Source of the DNA: Halobiforma lacisalsi AJ5 | Lineage (GTDB): Archaea > Halobacteriota > Halobacteria > Halobacteriales > Natrialbaceae | Direction of reading: 5' to 3' | NCBI RefSeq assembly: GCF_000226975.2 | Contig: NZ_CP019285.1 | Location: 2,604,001-2,668,000 of the forward strand | DNA: 64,000 nucleotides | In this document: one piece after another, positions 26,524 to 35,858 of the stretch | How positions within the stretch are numbered: position 1 is the first letter of the stretch | Layout of the letters: every line of letters begins with the position of its first letter | Program-made: the position numbers and the translations under genes | The notes under the pieces: generated by a model | The model's input: only the letters and a program-made list of their open reading frames with translations | The model's database searches: none | Told to the model about the DNA's origin: nothing

Positions 26524-27738
26524 TCAGTTCCCGAGTTCCAGGATCCCTGGCCGCTCGATCTCGAGGTCAAGATCGAGCGCACCCTCGCCGTCGTCGCTGG
26601 CGTCGATCCCGCCCACGCGCTCGAGTTCGACCGCCTCGACGGTCGTCGTCGGCCAGTCCCCGGTCGCGGTCAGCGCCTCGACACGCTCGTCGGTCACGAG
26701 CACGGTATCTTCGCTTTTTGCGCCCTGTACTGTCGGGTTCCAGGCGTACGCCATCGGCGCCGTGACGGGCCCCTCGTGGTCGGGCGTGGCGACCCACTCG
26801 CGGCCGTCGAATCCGGCGGCCCCGCCCTGGTGATGGTGTTCCCACTCGCCGTCGTAGCCGACGGCGTCGTAGGCGGCCTGGATCGCCGCGAACACGTCGC
26901 CGGCGGTGCCCGCGCTGGCGTCGGCGTCGATGTCTGTGTCGGCGGCCTCGTTCCCGCCGGAAGTCGCAGCCACTTGCGTCGCCGCCAGCGCCGTCGCCTC
27001 GACCCGAGCGGCGGCCTCGTGGCGCTCATCGAGCCACGCCGGCGGGTCGAAGGCCACGGTTCGGGTACAACTCGCGTGGAGACCGGCCCGCTCGGCCGTC
27101 ACCGAGACGAGCGCGTAGTCGCCGAGTTCCGCCTCCGTCGGGGTGTAGTGGCGATACTGGCGGGCGCGTTCCCCGCCGCCGACCAGTACGACCGGCGCCT
27201 CGATCCCGCGGGCCGAAAGCGCCACCCGCAGCGCCGACGCGACCTCGTGTTCGGTATCGCCGGACTGGAGCTCCCGACAGACCGACTCGACGGCCCTCGC
27301 GGTCTCCCGTCCGAGCGCCCGATACCGCTCGAGGTCGCTCTCGGTCAGCGGCTGTCGAAGCCGACTCGCGTCGACGGTCACGGTCTCGCGGCCGGGCAAC
27401 TCGACGTCCGCGGCGACGCCTTCGTCCTCGTCGACGCGGGCGGCGATCTGCTCGGGTAGCGACGACTCGTACCAGGGATCGCGCTCGACGACGACCTCGT
27501 CGGGCGCTACGTCCGGCAGCTCCTCGGCGACGAGCCGGTCGGCTTCGACGTTGTTGGTCACGAGCCGCAGCGCCGACCCGTCCCGTTCGTATCCGATCGC
27601 CGCGATGCCGGTGTCGCCCTCGCGGTCGACCACGTTCGAGCCGCCGGTCAGCCAGGCGAAACTGTTCGGCCGGGCGAACCAGACGGCGTCGAGCCCCTCC
27701 GCCTCGAGGTAGGCCTCGAGTCGCTCGCGTTTCTCCAT
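26524..27738 (-). CDS. M24 (creatinase/aminopeptidase P-like) homologue lacking metal ligands
   Basis: A 404-residue protein with the two-domain layout of M24 enzymes: an N-terminal creatinase-like domain (EAYLEAEGLDAVWFARPNSFAWLTGG) and a pita-bread domain. The usual metal ligands look lost: the Asp-Asp segment reads ALVSVTAERAGLHASCTRTVAFD, and the first C-terminal Glu segment reads AYAWNPTVQGAKSEDTVLV. The HHHQGGAAGFDG segment and the last Glu remain. It may be a non-metal or non-catalytic family member. The start at 27738 (MEKRERLEAYL) fits better than the upstream extension. It ends one base from the convergent TrmB-like gene. Confidence 0.78.
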   Translation of the reverse strand: MEKRERLEAYLEAEGLDAVWFARPNSFAWLTGGSNVVDREGDTGIAAIGYERDGSALRLVTNNVEADRLVAEELPDVAPDEVVVERDPWYESSLPEQIAARVDEDEGVAADVELPGRETVTVDASRLRQPLTESDLERYRALGRETARAVESVCRELQSGDTEHEVASALRVALSARGIEAPVVLVGGGERARQYRHYTPTEAELGDYALVSVTAERAGLHASCTRTVAFDPPAWLDERHEAAARVEATALAATQVAATSGGNEAADTDIDADASAGTAGDVFAAIQAAYDAVGYDGEWEHHHQGGAAGFDGREWVATPDHEGPVTAPMAYAWNPTVQGAKSEDTVLVTDERVEALTATGDWPTTTVEAVELERVGGIDASDDGEGALDLDLEIERPGILELGN

Positions 27739-27955
27739 GGCGGGTGCTGGGGCAGGGGTTGTCTTGAATGCGGCGAACGCCGTTCCGGCACGTTCTCGCC
27801 CACGCCGGTTCCGTCGCCGTCGCCGGTCGAAACACCGGTCGGTGGGGCAGTTGCGAGTTTCCGAACCGGGCCTCTCTGGCGGGGACGACTCCCACCGCCC
27901 GAACATGACACGGGAAACCTAAATATGCCCGCTCCTAACCCCCGGCTGAACGACC

Positions 27956-28819
27956 GTGCCGTCCAACAGTCACTTCCGGCGTCGGACCTCTCGCTCGGTG
28001 ATCGATCGGTTCGGGTACCCCCACCTGCTCGCGGGCACGCTGGCGCTCGTCACCGCAACGATCCTGCTCGGCGTCGCCGCGAAGGCGACCGGTTCGGGGT
28101 TGGCCTGTCAGGCCAACTGGCCCCAGTGTGACGCGGGACCGTTCAATCTCCTGCCCGCGAACCTGCCGAGTTTCTACGAGTGGTTCCACCGCTTCGTCGC
28201 CATGTTCGCCGGCTTCGCGATCATCGGCTCCGCGCTCGCCGCCTGGCGGTCCTCGAGCGTCGACAGGCGCGTTACCGCCCTGGTCGTCCTCGGGATGCTC
28301 CTGACTCCGGTTCAGGTCACGCTCGGCCGCGAGACCGTCACCCAGTACACGATGGACATCCTGTCGCTGCACTTCTGGACGGCCGTGCTCATCTTCAGCC
28401 TGTTCGTCGTCGCGACGGTACTCGTCTGGCAGTCGACGCTGACCGCGAGCCACGTCACCGGCGCCCTCGGCCTCGGATTCGTCGCGTTGCCGCTGCACGT
28501 CGCACTCAGCCCGACGGACCTCGGGGTCGTGACGGAGTACACCCCGACGATTCAGTTGCTCCAGTACGGCGTGACCCTCGCTCTGCTCGCGTCCCCCATC
28601 GTCGCCACGATGGTCGGTCGCTGGCGACTCGAGGACCGGAGAATCGTCCCGCTTTTGTCCGCCTCGGTCGTCCTGGCGTTCGCCGTCGCCTACCTCGGAC
28701 GGCAGGCGGTGATGAACTTCAGTTCGACCCTCGACGTGGTCTACCTCGCGACCGTAGCCCTTCTGGCCATCGCGTTCGCCGCGGGACTGGGCCTGACTCG
28801 CTCCGCCTCGAGCGCCTGA
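27956..28819 (+). CDS. ctaA: Heme A synthase (CtaA/COX15 family)
   Basis: A 287-residue membrane protein with about eight helices that oxidises the methyl group of heme O to give heme A for cytochrome oxidase. The Cys pair loop GSGLACQANWPQCDAGPFNLLP, WFHRFVAMFAGFAII, TLGRETV and LSLHFWTAVLIFS show the family's conserved Cys and His residues. The start is the GTG at 27956, supported by a TATA-like CTAAATATGC about 30 bases upstream. Confidence 0.9.
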   Translation: MPSNSHFRRRTSRSVIDRFGYPHLLAGTLALVTATILLGVAAKATGSGLACQANWPQCDAGPFNLLPANLPSFYEWFHRFVAMFAGFAIIGSALAAWRSSSVDRRVTALVVLGMLLTPVQVTLGRETVTQYTMDILSLHFWTAVLIFSLFVVATVLVWQSTLTASHVTGALGLGFVALPLHVALSPTDLGVVTEYTPTIQLLQYGVTLALLASPIVATMVGRWRLEDRRIVPLLSASVVLAFAVAYLGRQAVMNFSSTLDVVYLATVALLAIAFAAGLGLTRSASSA

Positions 28820-28958
28820 TACTGCCGGATAGAACTCTGTAACGCCGGTCGCATACGTGTGGCCGTTCCACGTCGAACCGGAACGGCCGCGAATTCGCGA
28901 GCGACTTCGTATCGACTTCTGTCCGGTAGGATGACGACCCGCGTCGCGATCGTTCGCG

Positions 28959-29450
28959 TCAGGCGACGAGCAATACGACCCCGAAAGCCACAGCCGTCGC
29001 CGCAACGCCGACTCCCAGCAGCGCGTAGTTCGCGATCGGATTCGCGGCTCGAGTCGCCTCGATCGAGTAGTGACGCCTCGAGAACGGCCAGAACGGGCGG
29101 ACTCCCATCGGCGTCAGCGCGTCGGCGAGCAGGTGCGAACCGATCGAGACCGTGCCGACGACGAAGGCGAACCCGACGAACCCGACGTCGACGAGCGGGG
29201 ACGACGACTCGACGAGGATCGCCGCGGCGGCGGCGAGCGCCGCCCCGACGAGAAAGGCGAAGGCGACGGTGTGGGTCGGGCCACGGTGATCGACCAGTGG
29301 GAGCCGGTGATCGACGTCGGGCAGCGTCGACAGCCCCACACAGAGGAGTCCACCGACGAGCGCGCCGCCGGGGTAGCCGGCCAGCGCGACGACGATCCCG
29401 AGCGGGGCGTACGCGAGGAGGGCAACGCCGTAGTGACCAGCCTGGTACAT
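28959..29450 (-). CDS. YdjM-like (DUF457) membrane-bound metal-dependent hydrolase
   Basis: A 163-residue membrane protein beginning MYQAGHYGVALLAYAPLG. The metal motif region LPDVDHRLPLVDHRGPTHTVAF and the later GSHLLADALTPMGVRPFWPFS are typical of the YdjM/LexA-binding inner membrane group of predicted hydrolases. Four or five helices are visible. The ATG at 29450 is chosen over an upstream GTG (29492) because a reverse-strand TATA-like element lies about 32-40 bases before it. Substrate unknown. Confidence 0.82.
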   Translation of the reverse strand: MYQAGHYGVALLAYAPLGIVVALAGYPGGALVGGLLCVGLSTLPDVDHRLPLVDHRGPTHTVAFAFLVGAALAAAAAILVESSSPLVDVGFVGFAFVVGTVSIGSHLLADALTPMGVRPFWPFSRRHYSIEATRAANPIANYALLGVGVAATAVAFGVVLLVA

Positions 29451-29548
29451 CGCTCTCGGTACGAGTGACCCCGTTCCGACCCATAAATCCACCGTGACGG
29501 AGCCGTTCGACCGCCGAACCTTTTTCGCCCGCGAGCGAACGGGCGAAT

Positions 29549-29944
29549 ATGCGAACGAGCCTCAACGTTCCCGAAGAGATGTTGGCCGAGTTCGACCGGA
29601 CCTGGAAAGCGGAGGGACTGGACTCCCGATCCCGGGCGCTCCGGGAGGCCATCCAGGAGTACGTCGAATCCCACCACACCCTCGAGCTGGCGCGGGGTAC
29701 CGTCGCCGCGACGGTCGTCTTCGACTACGTCCACGACGAGATCATCGACGACCTCCACGAGATCCAACACGAGTTCCAGGCAGCGATCGACACGACCTGC
29801 CACGTCCACCACGGCGAGTGGTGTCTCGAGGCGGTGTTCTGTCACGGCGCGGCCGAGCAGATCAGGTCGCTGGTCTACCGCCTGAAGGACTTCGACGCCG
29901 TCGGACGGGTATCGGTGACGCTGTTGCGCTCCGAGGAGTACTGA
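29549..29944 (+). CDS. nikR: NikR-type nickel-responsive regulator
   Basis: A 131-residue protein with a ribbon-helix-helix DNA-binding domain (MRTSLNVPEEMLAEFDRTWKAEGLDSRSRALREAIQEYV) and an ACT-like metal-binding domain. The nickel ligands are suggested by DTTCHVHHGEWCLEAVFCHG (His, His and Cys in the spacing of NikR). In other organisms NikR represses nickel uptake genes; no nickel transporter or hydrogenase lies nearby, so it acts at a distance or on other targets. Confidence 0.85.
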   Translation: MRTSLNVPEEMLAEFDRTWKAEGLDSRSRALREAIQEYVESHHTLELARGTVAATVVFDYVHDEIIDDLHEIQHEFQAAIDTTCHVHHGEWCLEAVFCHGAAEQIRSLVYRLKDFDAVGRVSVTLLRSEEY

Positions 29945-30134
29945 CGCTCCCGGAGGCCACTTAAACACCTTCGACATCTAACCGGTCGCTTCTTACAGAT
30001 TCCACCGATATCTTACTGGACAGGTTCGACATGTATCGGCGCGAGCGCGAACGGCGACGATCCGTATCGTCTCGAGAACGAACGATCACAAAGGACATTG
30101 TCGGTAGCCACGCGACCGATACCGAGAGTAGCAA

Positions 30135-30854
30135 ATGAGCGTCATCGCAACAGTCGCGATTCCCGCGTCGGAGTTTCCGCTGGGATCGTTGCTCGATCCC
30201 GCACCGGAGGCGACGGTAACCGTCGAGACGACGGTCCCCACGAGCGACGGCGTCGTCCCCTACCTCTGGGTCCCCGACGAGGCCGCCGCCGAGATACTCG
30301 CGGCCCTCGAGGCCTCGGCCGACGTCGACGACGCGACACCGATCGACGAGGTCGACGACAGCGTGCTCGTAAAGATCGAGTGGGACCAGCGGGTCAACGG
30401 CGTGCTCGCGGCCATCCGGGAGAGCGACGCGATCGTCACGAGCGCGGTCGGGACCGCCTCCCGGTGGACGCTCCGGCTCCGATTCCCGGCCTACGAGGAC
30501 CTCTCGCAGTTCTACACGGACTGTGTCGACGGCGACGTCTCGCTCGAGTTGGTCCAGCTCCACGAGGCGGTCGACCCGGGCAGCGAGTTCCGGTTCGGTC
30601 TCACCCGCGCCCAGCGTGAACTCGTGATCGCCGCCTACGAGGCGGGGTACTTCGAGGTTCCCCGGAAGACGACGCTCGTCGAACTCGCGGAGCAACTCGA
30701 GATCTCCGACTCGGCGGTCTCCCAGCGGCTCCGTCGTGGACTCGCCGCCCTGATCAACGCGACGTTGCTCGTCGATTCCCACCGAGCCGACGGAACCGAT
30801 CGAACGGCCGCTGCCGGAACCGACGCCGGGCGTCGCTCCGATCACGACGGCTGA
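30135..30854 (+). CDS. Bat-like HTH-10 family regulator
   Basis: A 239-residue haloarchaeal regulator. The N-terminal part (1-150) is the bacterio-opsin-activator-type sensor or ligand region (MSVIATVAIPASEFPLGSLL, then ASRWTLRLRFPAYEDLSQFYTDC). The C-terminal HTH-10 domain has LTRAQRELVIAAYEAGYFEVPRKTTLVELAEQLEISDSAVSQRLRRGLAAL. These regulators are numerous in haloarchaea; the target is unknown. A strong hairpin follows the stop. Confidence 0.88.
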   Translation: MSVIATVAIPASEFPLGSLLDPAPEATVTVETTVPTSDGVVPYLWVPDEAAAEILAALEASADVDDATPIDEVDDSVLVKIEWDQRVNGVLAAIRESDAIVTSAVGTASRWTLRLRFPAYEDLSQFYTDCVDGDVSLELVQLHEAVDPGSEFRFGLTRAQRELVIAAYEAGYFEVPRKTTLVELAEQLEISDSAVSQRLRRGLAALINATLLVDSHRADGTDRTAAAGTDAGRRSDHDG

Positions 30855-30876
30855 TACGGATCCCTGTCCCGATAAA

Positions 30877-30912
30877 CCGGCGCAACCGCGACCCGCGCGG
30901 CGGTTGCGCCGG
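30877..30912. terminator. 13-bp perfect hairpin after the Bat-like gene
   Basis: CCGGCGCAACCGC (30877-30889) and GCGGTTGCGCCGG (30900-30912) pair fully around a 10-base loop, 23 bases after the stop. There is no T-tract, so this may be a processing or termination hairpin and not a classical intrinsic terminator. Confidence 0.55.
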
Positions 30913-31003
30913 AACTGACGGACAGTAAACCGTATGATCCGAGCAGGCGCCCCTGTCGGCGCCAACCGCGTCCGTTATTTGTCGGGGCCTCCTCCCGATA
31001 CCC

Positions 31004-31642
31004 GTGAAAAACGTCACCGACAGGACGAGCAATCCGTTCGGTCTCCGCCCGCCCTGCGACCGCGCTCCCGAGGAGGGACGCGACGCCGTCTTCGGGTACG
31101 GTGACGCCAACGGCGACTTCCACGTCATCGGCGACCACCCGGGCGTCCACGGCGGGAAGCGTACCGGCGTCCCGTTCACCGGAACCGACGCCGGACGGGC
31201 CGTTCAGGACGTCTTCCGCGAGGCCGGGTTCGTGACCGGCCCGGCGGACGACCCCGACTGCGAGAACCTCTACTGCAGTTATCTCCACATGTGCTGTCTC
31301 CCCAACGGCCACGAGCCGACCGGGCGGGAGTACGACGACCTCGAGCGGTACTTCGACGCCGAGTTGCGCGCGATCAACGCGCACATCCTGCTTCCCGTCG
31401 GCGAGACGGTGACCGATCACGTCCTCCGGGCGTACACGACACAGCGCCGGCGGTTCGACCACGATCTGGACATGGCCGACCTCCACGCCCGCGAACTCCG
31501 CGGTCGCGGCTTCATGGTCGTCCCGATCCGGAACCCCGACGAGTGGGCGGCCGGCGATCGGGAGGAAATCGTTTCGACGCTCGAGTCGATCCTCGAGAGC
31601 GATTACCGACAGACGAAGGGCGTGGCGACGCGGGTCGGCTAA
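31004..31642 (+). CDS. Uracil-DNA glycosylase-family protein
   Basis: A 212-residue member of the UDG superfamily related to family 4 enzymes. Motif 1 is DFHVIGDHPGVHGGKRTGVPFTGTDAG, and the later NAHILLPVGETVTDHVL and VVPIRNPDEW correspond to the following family elements. The Cys-rich CENLYCSYLHMCC could belong to an iron-sulfur site, as in family 4. The usual HPS-type motif is RNPDEW here, so base excision activity is not certain. It starts with GTG and converges on the DnaJ gene, 11 bases away. Confidence 0.78.
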   Translation: MKNVTDRTSNPFGLRPPCDRAPEEGRDAVFGYGDANGDFHVIGDHPGVHGGKRTGVPFTGTDAGRAVQDVFREAGFVTGPADDPDCENLYCSYLHMCCLPNGHEPTGREYDDLERYFDAELRAINAHILLPVGETVTDHVLRAYTTQRRRFDHDLDMADLHARELRGRGFMVVPIRNPDEWAAGDREEIVSTLESILESDYRQTKGVATRVG

Positions 31643-31653
31643 CCGGCCTCCGA

Positions 31654-33036
31654 TTAGCGGTCGAAGTGTTTCCTGATCGTCGCACGCAACGGCAGGCCGA
31701 GCGCCCCAGCCAGCGGCAACACGACGTACGCGAGCAGGTCGACGACCAGCGTGACCTCGCCGACGACGCCCGCGGTGCCGACGGTGATACCGGTCACCGG
31801 CGCGAGCACCGGCAGGACGTAGAGGTACGACGGCTTCCAGCCCGGTCCCAGCCTGGTCCGGTGGACGATCACGGTAAACAGGAACGGCATGAGGACCGCG
31901 CCGGCGAGGACGGGCCCGCCGGCCAGCGTCGCCGCCGCGCCGAGCGCGAGCGCGAACAGGATCGTCTCGTCGATCGAGATCGTTCCCCAGGTATCCTCCC
32001 GCCTGACGACGCGGTCGACCAGGGCGACTACGACGGCGACGCCGACGATTCCAGCGAGCGCCGCGTACCACCCTGGCGGCTCGAGCGGCGGCGAAACGGG
32101 TTCGAAGCCGACGACGAACTCGGACATCGTCTCGACGCCGTGTCGGCTGGTCGTGAGGTACGCCCAGAGGGCCCCCGGGTCCGCGCCGACGGCAGTCGCG
32201 TCGGCGACGACGGCCTCAAGGGCGCTCCGGTTAGCGAGGGCGAACTGGACGATCCCGGTCAGGTAGACCAGCAGGGAGGCCCAGATCAGGGGAAGCGAGA
32301 AGTTCCGCCGTCGCCACCACGAGAGGACGGCGTTGTCGGAGTCCGTGCCGGTACCGGTACCGGTGCCGGTCGTGGTTTTTGAAGTCCCAGAACGGTTCGT
32401 CGCTGCACCGGCAGTACCTGCGGCGGCGTTCGCCGTCGTTCCGCCGTCGCTGGTGGCGGTCGTGTTTTCGGTCCCGGTTCCCGCCGCGCTCTCGGTCTTC
32501 GTTCCGGCCGTCCCGGACGCTCTGTCGCTGGCCGACGAGGAACCACTCGAGTCGGTTCGCGACCGCGAGGACGCGGACGTCGACGCAGCACCCGATCCGG
32601 CGGACCCCGTCGAGCCAGTTCCGGAGGTCGACCCCGTCCGCGACTTCGTTCTCGTTCGGCCGCCCGACGAACTCGAGGTGCCGGTTCTCGAGGTCTCTGC
32701 CGTCGATCCGGAACTGGACGTCGAGGTCGTCGAACCCGTCGTCGAACTCGAGGCCCCGTCCGATCCGCTATCGCTGCTCCAGACGTCGGGCGACGGGATG
32801 CCGCTGGTTCGTTTGGCGACGTAATTTTCGTGACCCAGCCGGTCGTAGGCCTGGCGCTCGACCGGATCGCCGAGGATGTCGTAGGCCTTCTTGACCGCCG
32901 TGAACTGCGCTCGAGCGCGGTCGTCGTCGTTCACGTCGGGGTGATAGACCCGGACCTTCTCGCGGTAGGCCTCCTTGATCTCGTCCTGGGAGGCGTCGGA
33001 GGGAATCTCGAGAAGGTCGTAGAAGTCGTCTGTCAT
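31654..33036 (-). CDS. Membrane-anchored DnaJ-domain protein
   Basis: A 460-residue protein: an N-terminal J-domain (residues 1-70) with the HPD motif in REKVRVYHPDVNDDD and QAYDRLGHENY; a Ser/Thr/Gly-rich linker (about 80-235) with (TG)n near its end; and five or six membrane helices (from about 245). It probably recruits Hsp70 (DnaK) to the membrane. The start at 33036 gives the canonical MTDDFYDLLEI. The Thr-Gly run is written by the hexamer CCGGTA/CCGGTG at about 32343-32370. Confidence 0.85.
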   Translation of the reverse strand: MTDDFYDLLEIPSDASQDEIKEAYREKVRVYHPDVNDDDRARAQFTAVKKAYDILGDPVERQAYDRLGHENYVAKRTSGIPSPDVWSSDSGSDGASSSTTGSTTSTSSSGSTAETSRTGTSSSSGGRTRTKSRTGSTSGTGSTGSAGSGAASTSASSRSRTDSSGSSSASDRASGTAGTKTESAAGTGTENTTATSDGGTTANAAAGTAGAATNRSGTSKTTTGTGTGTGTDSDNAVLSWWRRRNFSLPLIWASLLVYLTGIVQFALANRSALEAVVADATAVGADPGALWAYLTTSRHGVETMSEFVVGFEPVSPPLEPPGWYAALAGIVGVAVVVALVDRVVRREDTWGTISIDETILFALALGAAATLAGGPVLAGAVLMPFLFTVIVHRTRLGPGWKPSYLYVLPVLAPVTGITVGTAGVVGEVTLVVDLLAYVVLPLAGALGLPLRATIRKHFDR

Positions 33037-33175
33037 GTGAAAGTCCGGGGACGGATGCGTCTGGCGAATCGTTACCAACGGAGGGTTATAATTTCAATGT
33101 TCCGGCCCATCGATCCGGAACGAGACGAAAACCGTCCCGTTGCCGCCGCAGTGTCCTGCGATCGACGGATCCGGG

Positions 33176-34546
33176 TCACCGCGAACGCGACGTGAAATCG
33201 GCCAGCGAGGTCTGGCCCGGCGGGAGTTCGTCCCGGGACGCCGGGCGATCGACGCTCCCCTCCTTCTTCTCCTTCTTCTCCTCCTTCTCCTCCTCGGCGT
33301 CCTGGCTCTCGGACTCGAGGTCCCCGCCGTCGTCGGACCCGGGCCCCACCGCGTCGGTCGACGACCCGCCGTCGCTGCCCCACCCCTCGAGGCTCGCCTG
33401 GTCGGCCGAGGCGAACTCGAGGTTCGCCACGCGGACGCCGACCTTCCGGACGGGGTCGTCCTCGAACTCCGCGAACAGGTCACGGGCGATCCGGTCGACG
33501 AGGTCGGGGTCGTCGACCGGCCCTGGCAGCGAGCGCTCGCGCGTGTTGACATCGTACGGCGGCGTGACGGCCTTGACGCCGACGGTTCGGTAGAGCGCGC
33601 CTTCCCGGCGGGCCCGGTCGGCGACCGCGGCCGCGAGCGTCTCTATCTGTTCGTACTTCGGGTCAGGCTCCGCGACGGGTTCGGCGAACGCCGACTCCCG
33701 CGAGAAGCTCTTTGGATCTCCCTTCGGCTCGACGCGGCGGTCGTCCTCGCCGCGCGCGCGGTCGTACAGTTCCCGGCCGCGCTCGCCGAACCGTTCGACC
33801 AGGGGCTCGGGATCGGCGGCGGCGACGTCGCCCGCCGTCTCGAGGCCCATCTCGCGGAGTTCCCGGGCCGTCACGGGGCCGACGCCGTGGAGCAGGTTCA
33901 CCTCGAGCGGCGCGAGGAACTCCCGGAGTTCGTCGGGGCGGACGACGGTCAGCCCGTCGGGTTTGTCGTAGTCGCTGGCGATCTTGGCAGCGCTCATCGT
34001 GGGCGCGACGCCGACGCTGACGACGACGCCGACCTCGCGGCGGATTCGGTCCTTGACATGGCGGGCGAACCCGTCGGCGACTTCCCAGGCGGTGCGGTCG
34101 GTGACGTCGAGGTAGGCCTCGTCGATGCTGACCTCCCGGACGACGTCGGCGCAGTCGTGGAGGATCGACTGTACTTCCTCGGCGATCGACTCGTAGTAGT
34201 CCATGTCGACGGGCCGGTAGTGGCCAGTCTCCTCGCGGGTCAGGTCGGGGTCGTGGTCGGGGGCCTCGGGGTCGAGGGCCGCACGGCGGGGCAGTCGTTC
34301 CAGGGCCGTGGAGATGGCCTGCGCGCTCTCGACGCCGAACTCGCGCGCCTCGTAGCTGGCGGTGGCGACCGCGCCGACGGACTCGCCGGGTTCGTACCCC
34401 ATGCCGACGACCACGGGTTCGCCCTCGAGTTCGGGCTCGCGCAGTCGCTCACAGGAGGCGTAGAAGCAATCCGCGTCGACGTGGAGGACGATCCGGTCCT
34501 CGTCGTCCTCGCGTTGGACGCCGGGAAGGCGCGGCCCGTCGGACAT
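33176..34546 (-). CDS. dinB: DNA polymerase IV (Y-family)
   Basis: A 456-residue translesion polymerase. Catalytic carboxylates are in VLHVDADCFYASCE and VSIDEAYLDVTD; the helix-hairpin-helix LLHGVGPVTARELREMGLETAGDV and little finger domain follow. After an acidic Glu/Lys low-complexity linker written by CTTCTC repeats, the C-terminus GQTSLADFTSRSR resembles a PCNA-interacting peptide (QxxLxxF). A full-length enzyme by all visible motifs. The 139 bases on its 3' side hold the DnaJ promoter. Confidence 0.95.
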   Translation of the reverse strand: MSDGPRLPGVQREDDEDRIVLHVDADCFYASCERLREPELEGEPVVVGMGYEPGESVGAVATASYEAREFGVESAQAISTALERLPRRAALDPEAPDHDPDLTREETGHYRPVDMDYYESIAEEVQSILHDCADVVREVSIDEAYLDVTDRTAWEVADGFARHVKDRIRREVGVVVSVGVAPTMSAAKIASDYDKPDGLTVVRPDELREFLAPLEVNLLHGVGPVTARELREMGLETAGDVAAADPEPLVERFGERGRELYDRARGEDDRRVEPKGDPKSFSRESAFAEPVAEPDPKYEQIETLAAAVADRARREGALYRTVGVKAVTPPYDVNTRERSLPGPVDDPDLVDRIARDLFAEFEDDPVRKVGVRVANLEFASADQASLEGWGSDGGSSTDAVGPGSDDGGDLESESQDAEEEKEEKKEKKEGSVDRPASRDELPPGQTSLADFTSRSR

Positions 34547-34820
34547 ACCTGTGCCTACGGATCGATTCGCGCGGACGGTTGTGAACGTTGCGTCCGTCCG
34601 CCGGGACGGAACGACGAAGTGTACCGACGCGTCCCTGGTAGAGCGGAGACGCCCGAGACGGACGCGTCGGCTCGTGACGGTCTCGTGTATCGAAGAGGTG
34701 AATACTGGAACCGCATCCTCGAGTTCCGTCGCGAGGGTGGTAAACGTCGTCGTTCGTTACTCGAAAAGCGGAAGACCCGAAGGGGATATATCGCTCGAGA
34801 CGAGACGCGGGATGGTCGAG

Positions 34821-35150
34821 TCAATTATAGCCGCGCCAGCGGTGGCCGCACTCGGTACACTTGAAAAAGCGCGTCGGCGGCTCGTCGGCCGACGCGGTCT
34901 GTTTGAGCGTGTACCACGCCTCCTGGTTGCCACACTCGTCACAGATCACGTCGGTGGCCTTCGGTTTGCCCTCGAAGTTCGCGTCCTCGCTGGACTCGAT
35001 GACGTCGTCCTCGGACTGGGACTCCGTCGTAACGAACTCGTCTTCCAGGTCGCTGTCCCGCTCGCTCGAGGCACCGCAGTCCTCGTTCGTACAGACCATG
35101 CGGTCGCCGTCGGCTTTCATCATCGAACCGCATTCGTCGCAAAACTGCAT
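34821..35150 (-). CDS. tfs: Transcription elongation factor TFS
   Basis: A 109-residue TFIIS/RPB9-like protein that stimulates transcript cleavage by stalled RNA polymerase. The N-terminal zinc ribbon has FCDECGSMM and VCTNEDCG, the C-terminal ribbon has ICDECGNQEAWYTLKQTASADEPPTRFFKCTECGHRWRGYN; the acidic DE pair of the cleavage-stimulating loop is retained. The 274 bases upstream, to the dinB start, hold only chance frames. Confidence 0.94.
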   Translation of the reverse strand: MQFCDECGSMMKADGDRMVCTNEDCGASSERDSDLEDEFVTTESQSEDDVIESSEDANFEGKPKATDVICDECGNQEAWYTLKQTASADEPPTRFFKCTECGHRWRGYN

Positions 35151-35201
35151 GTCGGGCGGTACGGGATCGAGCGCAAAAACACCTAGGTCCTCGGTTCCCG
35201 T

Positions 35202-35858
35202 CTAGTAGCGACGCTCGAGTTCTTCGTCCTCGAGAACCACGGGACAGTCGGCGACCCGGAACTGGTCGAGTGCGGGCATGTCGAGGATGTCGGTTCCCTC
35301 GAGCGTACAGCCGACGTTCGGCGGCGTCGCGAAGTGCTCACACTGGTGGCAGTACTCCCGCTTGTCGACCGTGCGGATCTCGCGTTCGTCCTCGAAGAGG
35401 TCCGCCGGCGGCGCGTCGTCCTCGAGTCGCTCCCAGAGCCGATCGGGGTCGAGTTCGGCGACGTCCTCGCGGTCGAACAGGTCGTCGAACTCGTCGCTCG
35501 AGGCGCCGGCCGCGAACTCCACGGACTCGGCGCGGCGCCGTTCGACGGTCGCGGCGAGATCACCGAGCGGGCCGGTAGCGCTGCTGCCTTCCGGCCGCGA
35601 GTCGGAGACTGTGTCGTGTTCGGTCCACACGCTCCCGTCGCGGTCCGCCGGCGATCGGCCCGGTTCCGTCCCGGAATCGTCCCGAAGGGTCGGGCGGACG
35701 GTTCTCGAGTTGGCGTTCTCGTTCTCGTTCTCGTTCCCGTCTCGGCCCTCGCGTTCGTCGCTCGAGGAACGCTCGATCCCGTCGTTCGCGTCGCGGTCGG
35801 CCATTGGTTCTCGTTCGACACCTGGTTCTCCGCCATCCTCGGAGTTTCGGTCGCTCAC
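35202..35858 (-). CDS. Haloarchaeal Cys4 protein, function unknown
   Basis: A 218-residue acidic protein. The first 100 residues are disordered and low in complexity (with NENENENAN from a GTTCTC hexamer repeat at about 35713-35740). The C-terminal part has the conserved-looking CHQCEHFATPPNVGCTLEGTDILDMPALDQFRVADCPVV, whose four Cys probably bind zinc or an iron-sulfur cluster. The GTG start overlaps the preceding stop by 4 bases, so the two are coupled. I do not recognise a function. Confidence 0.75.
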   Translation of the reverse strand: MSDRNSEDGGEPGVEREPMADRDANDGIERSSSDEREGRDGNENENENANSRTVRPTLRDDSGTEPGRSPADRDGSVWTEHDTVSDSRPEGSSATGPLGDLAATVERRRAESVEFAAGASSDEFDDLFDREDVAELDPDRLWERLEDDAPPADLFEDEREIRTVDKREYCHQCEHFATPPNVGCTLEGTDILDMPALDQFRVADCPVVLEDEELERRY

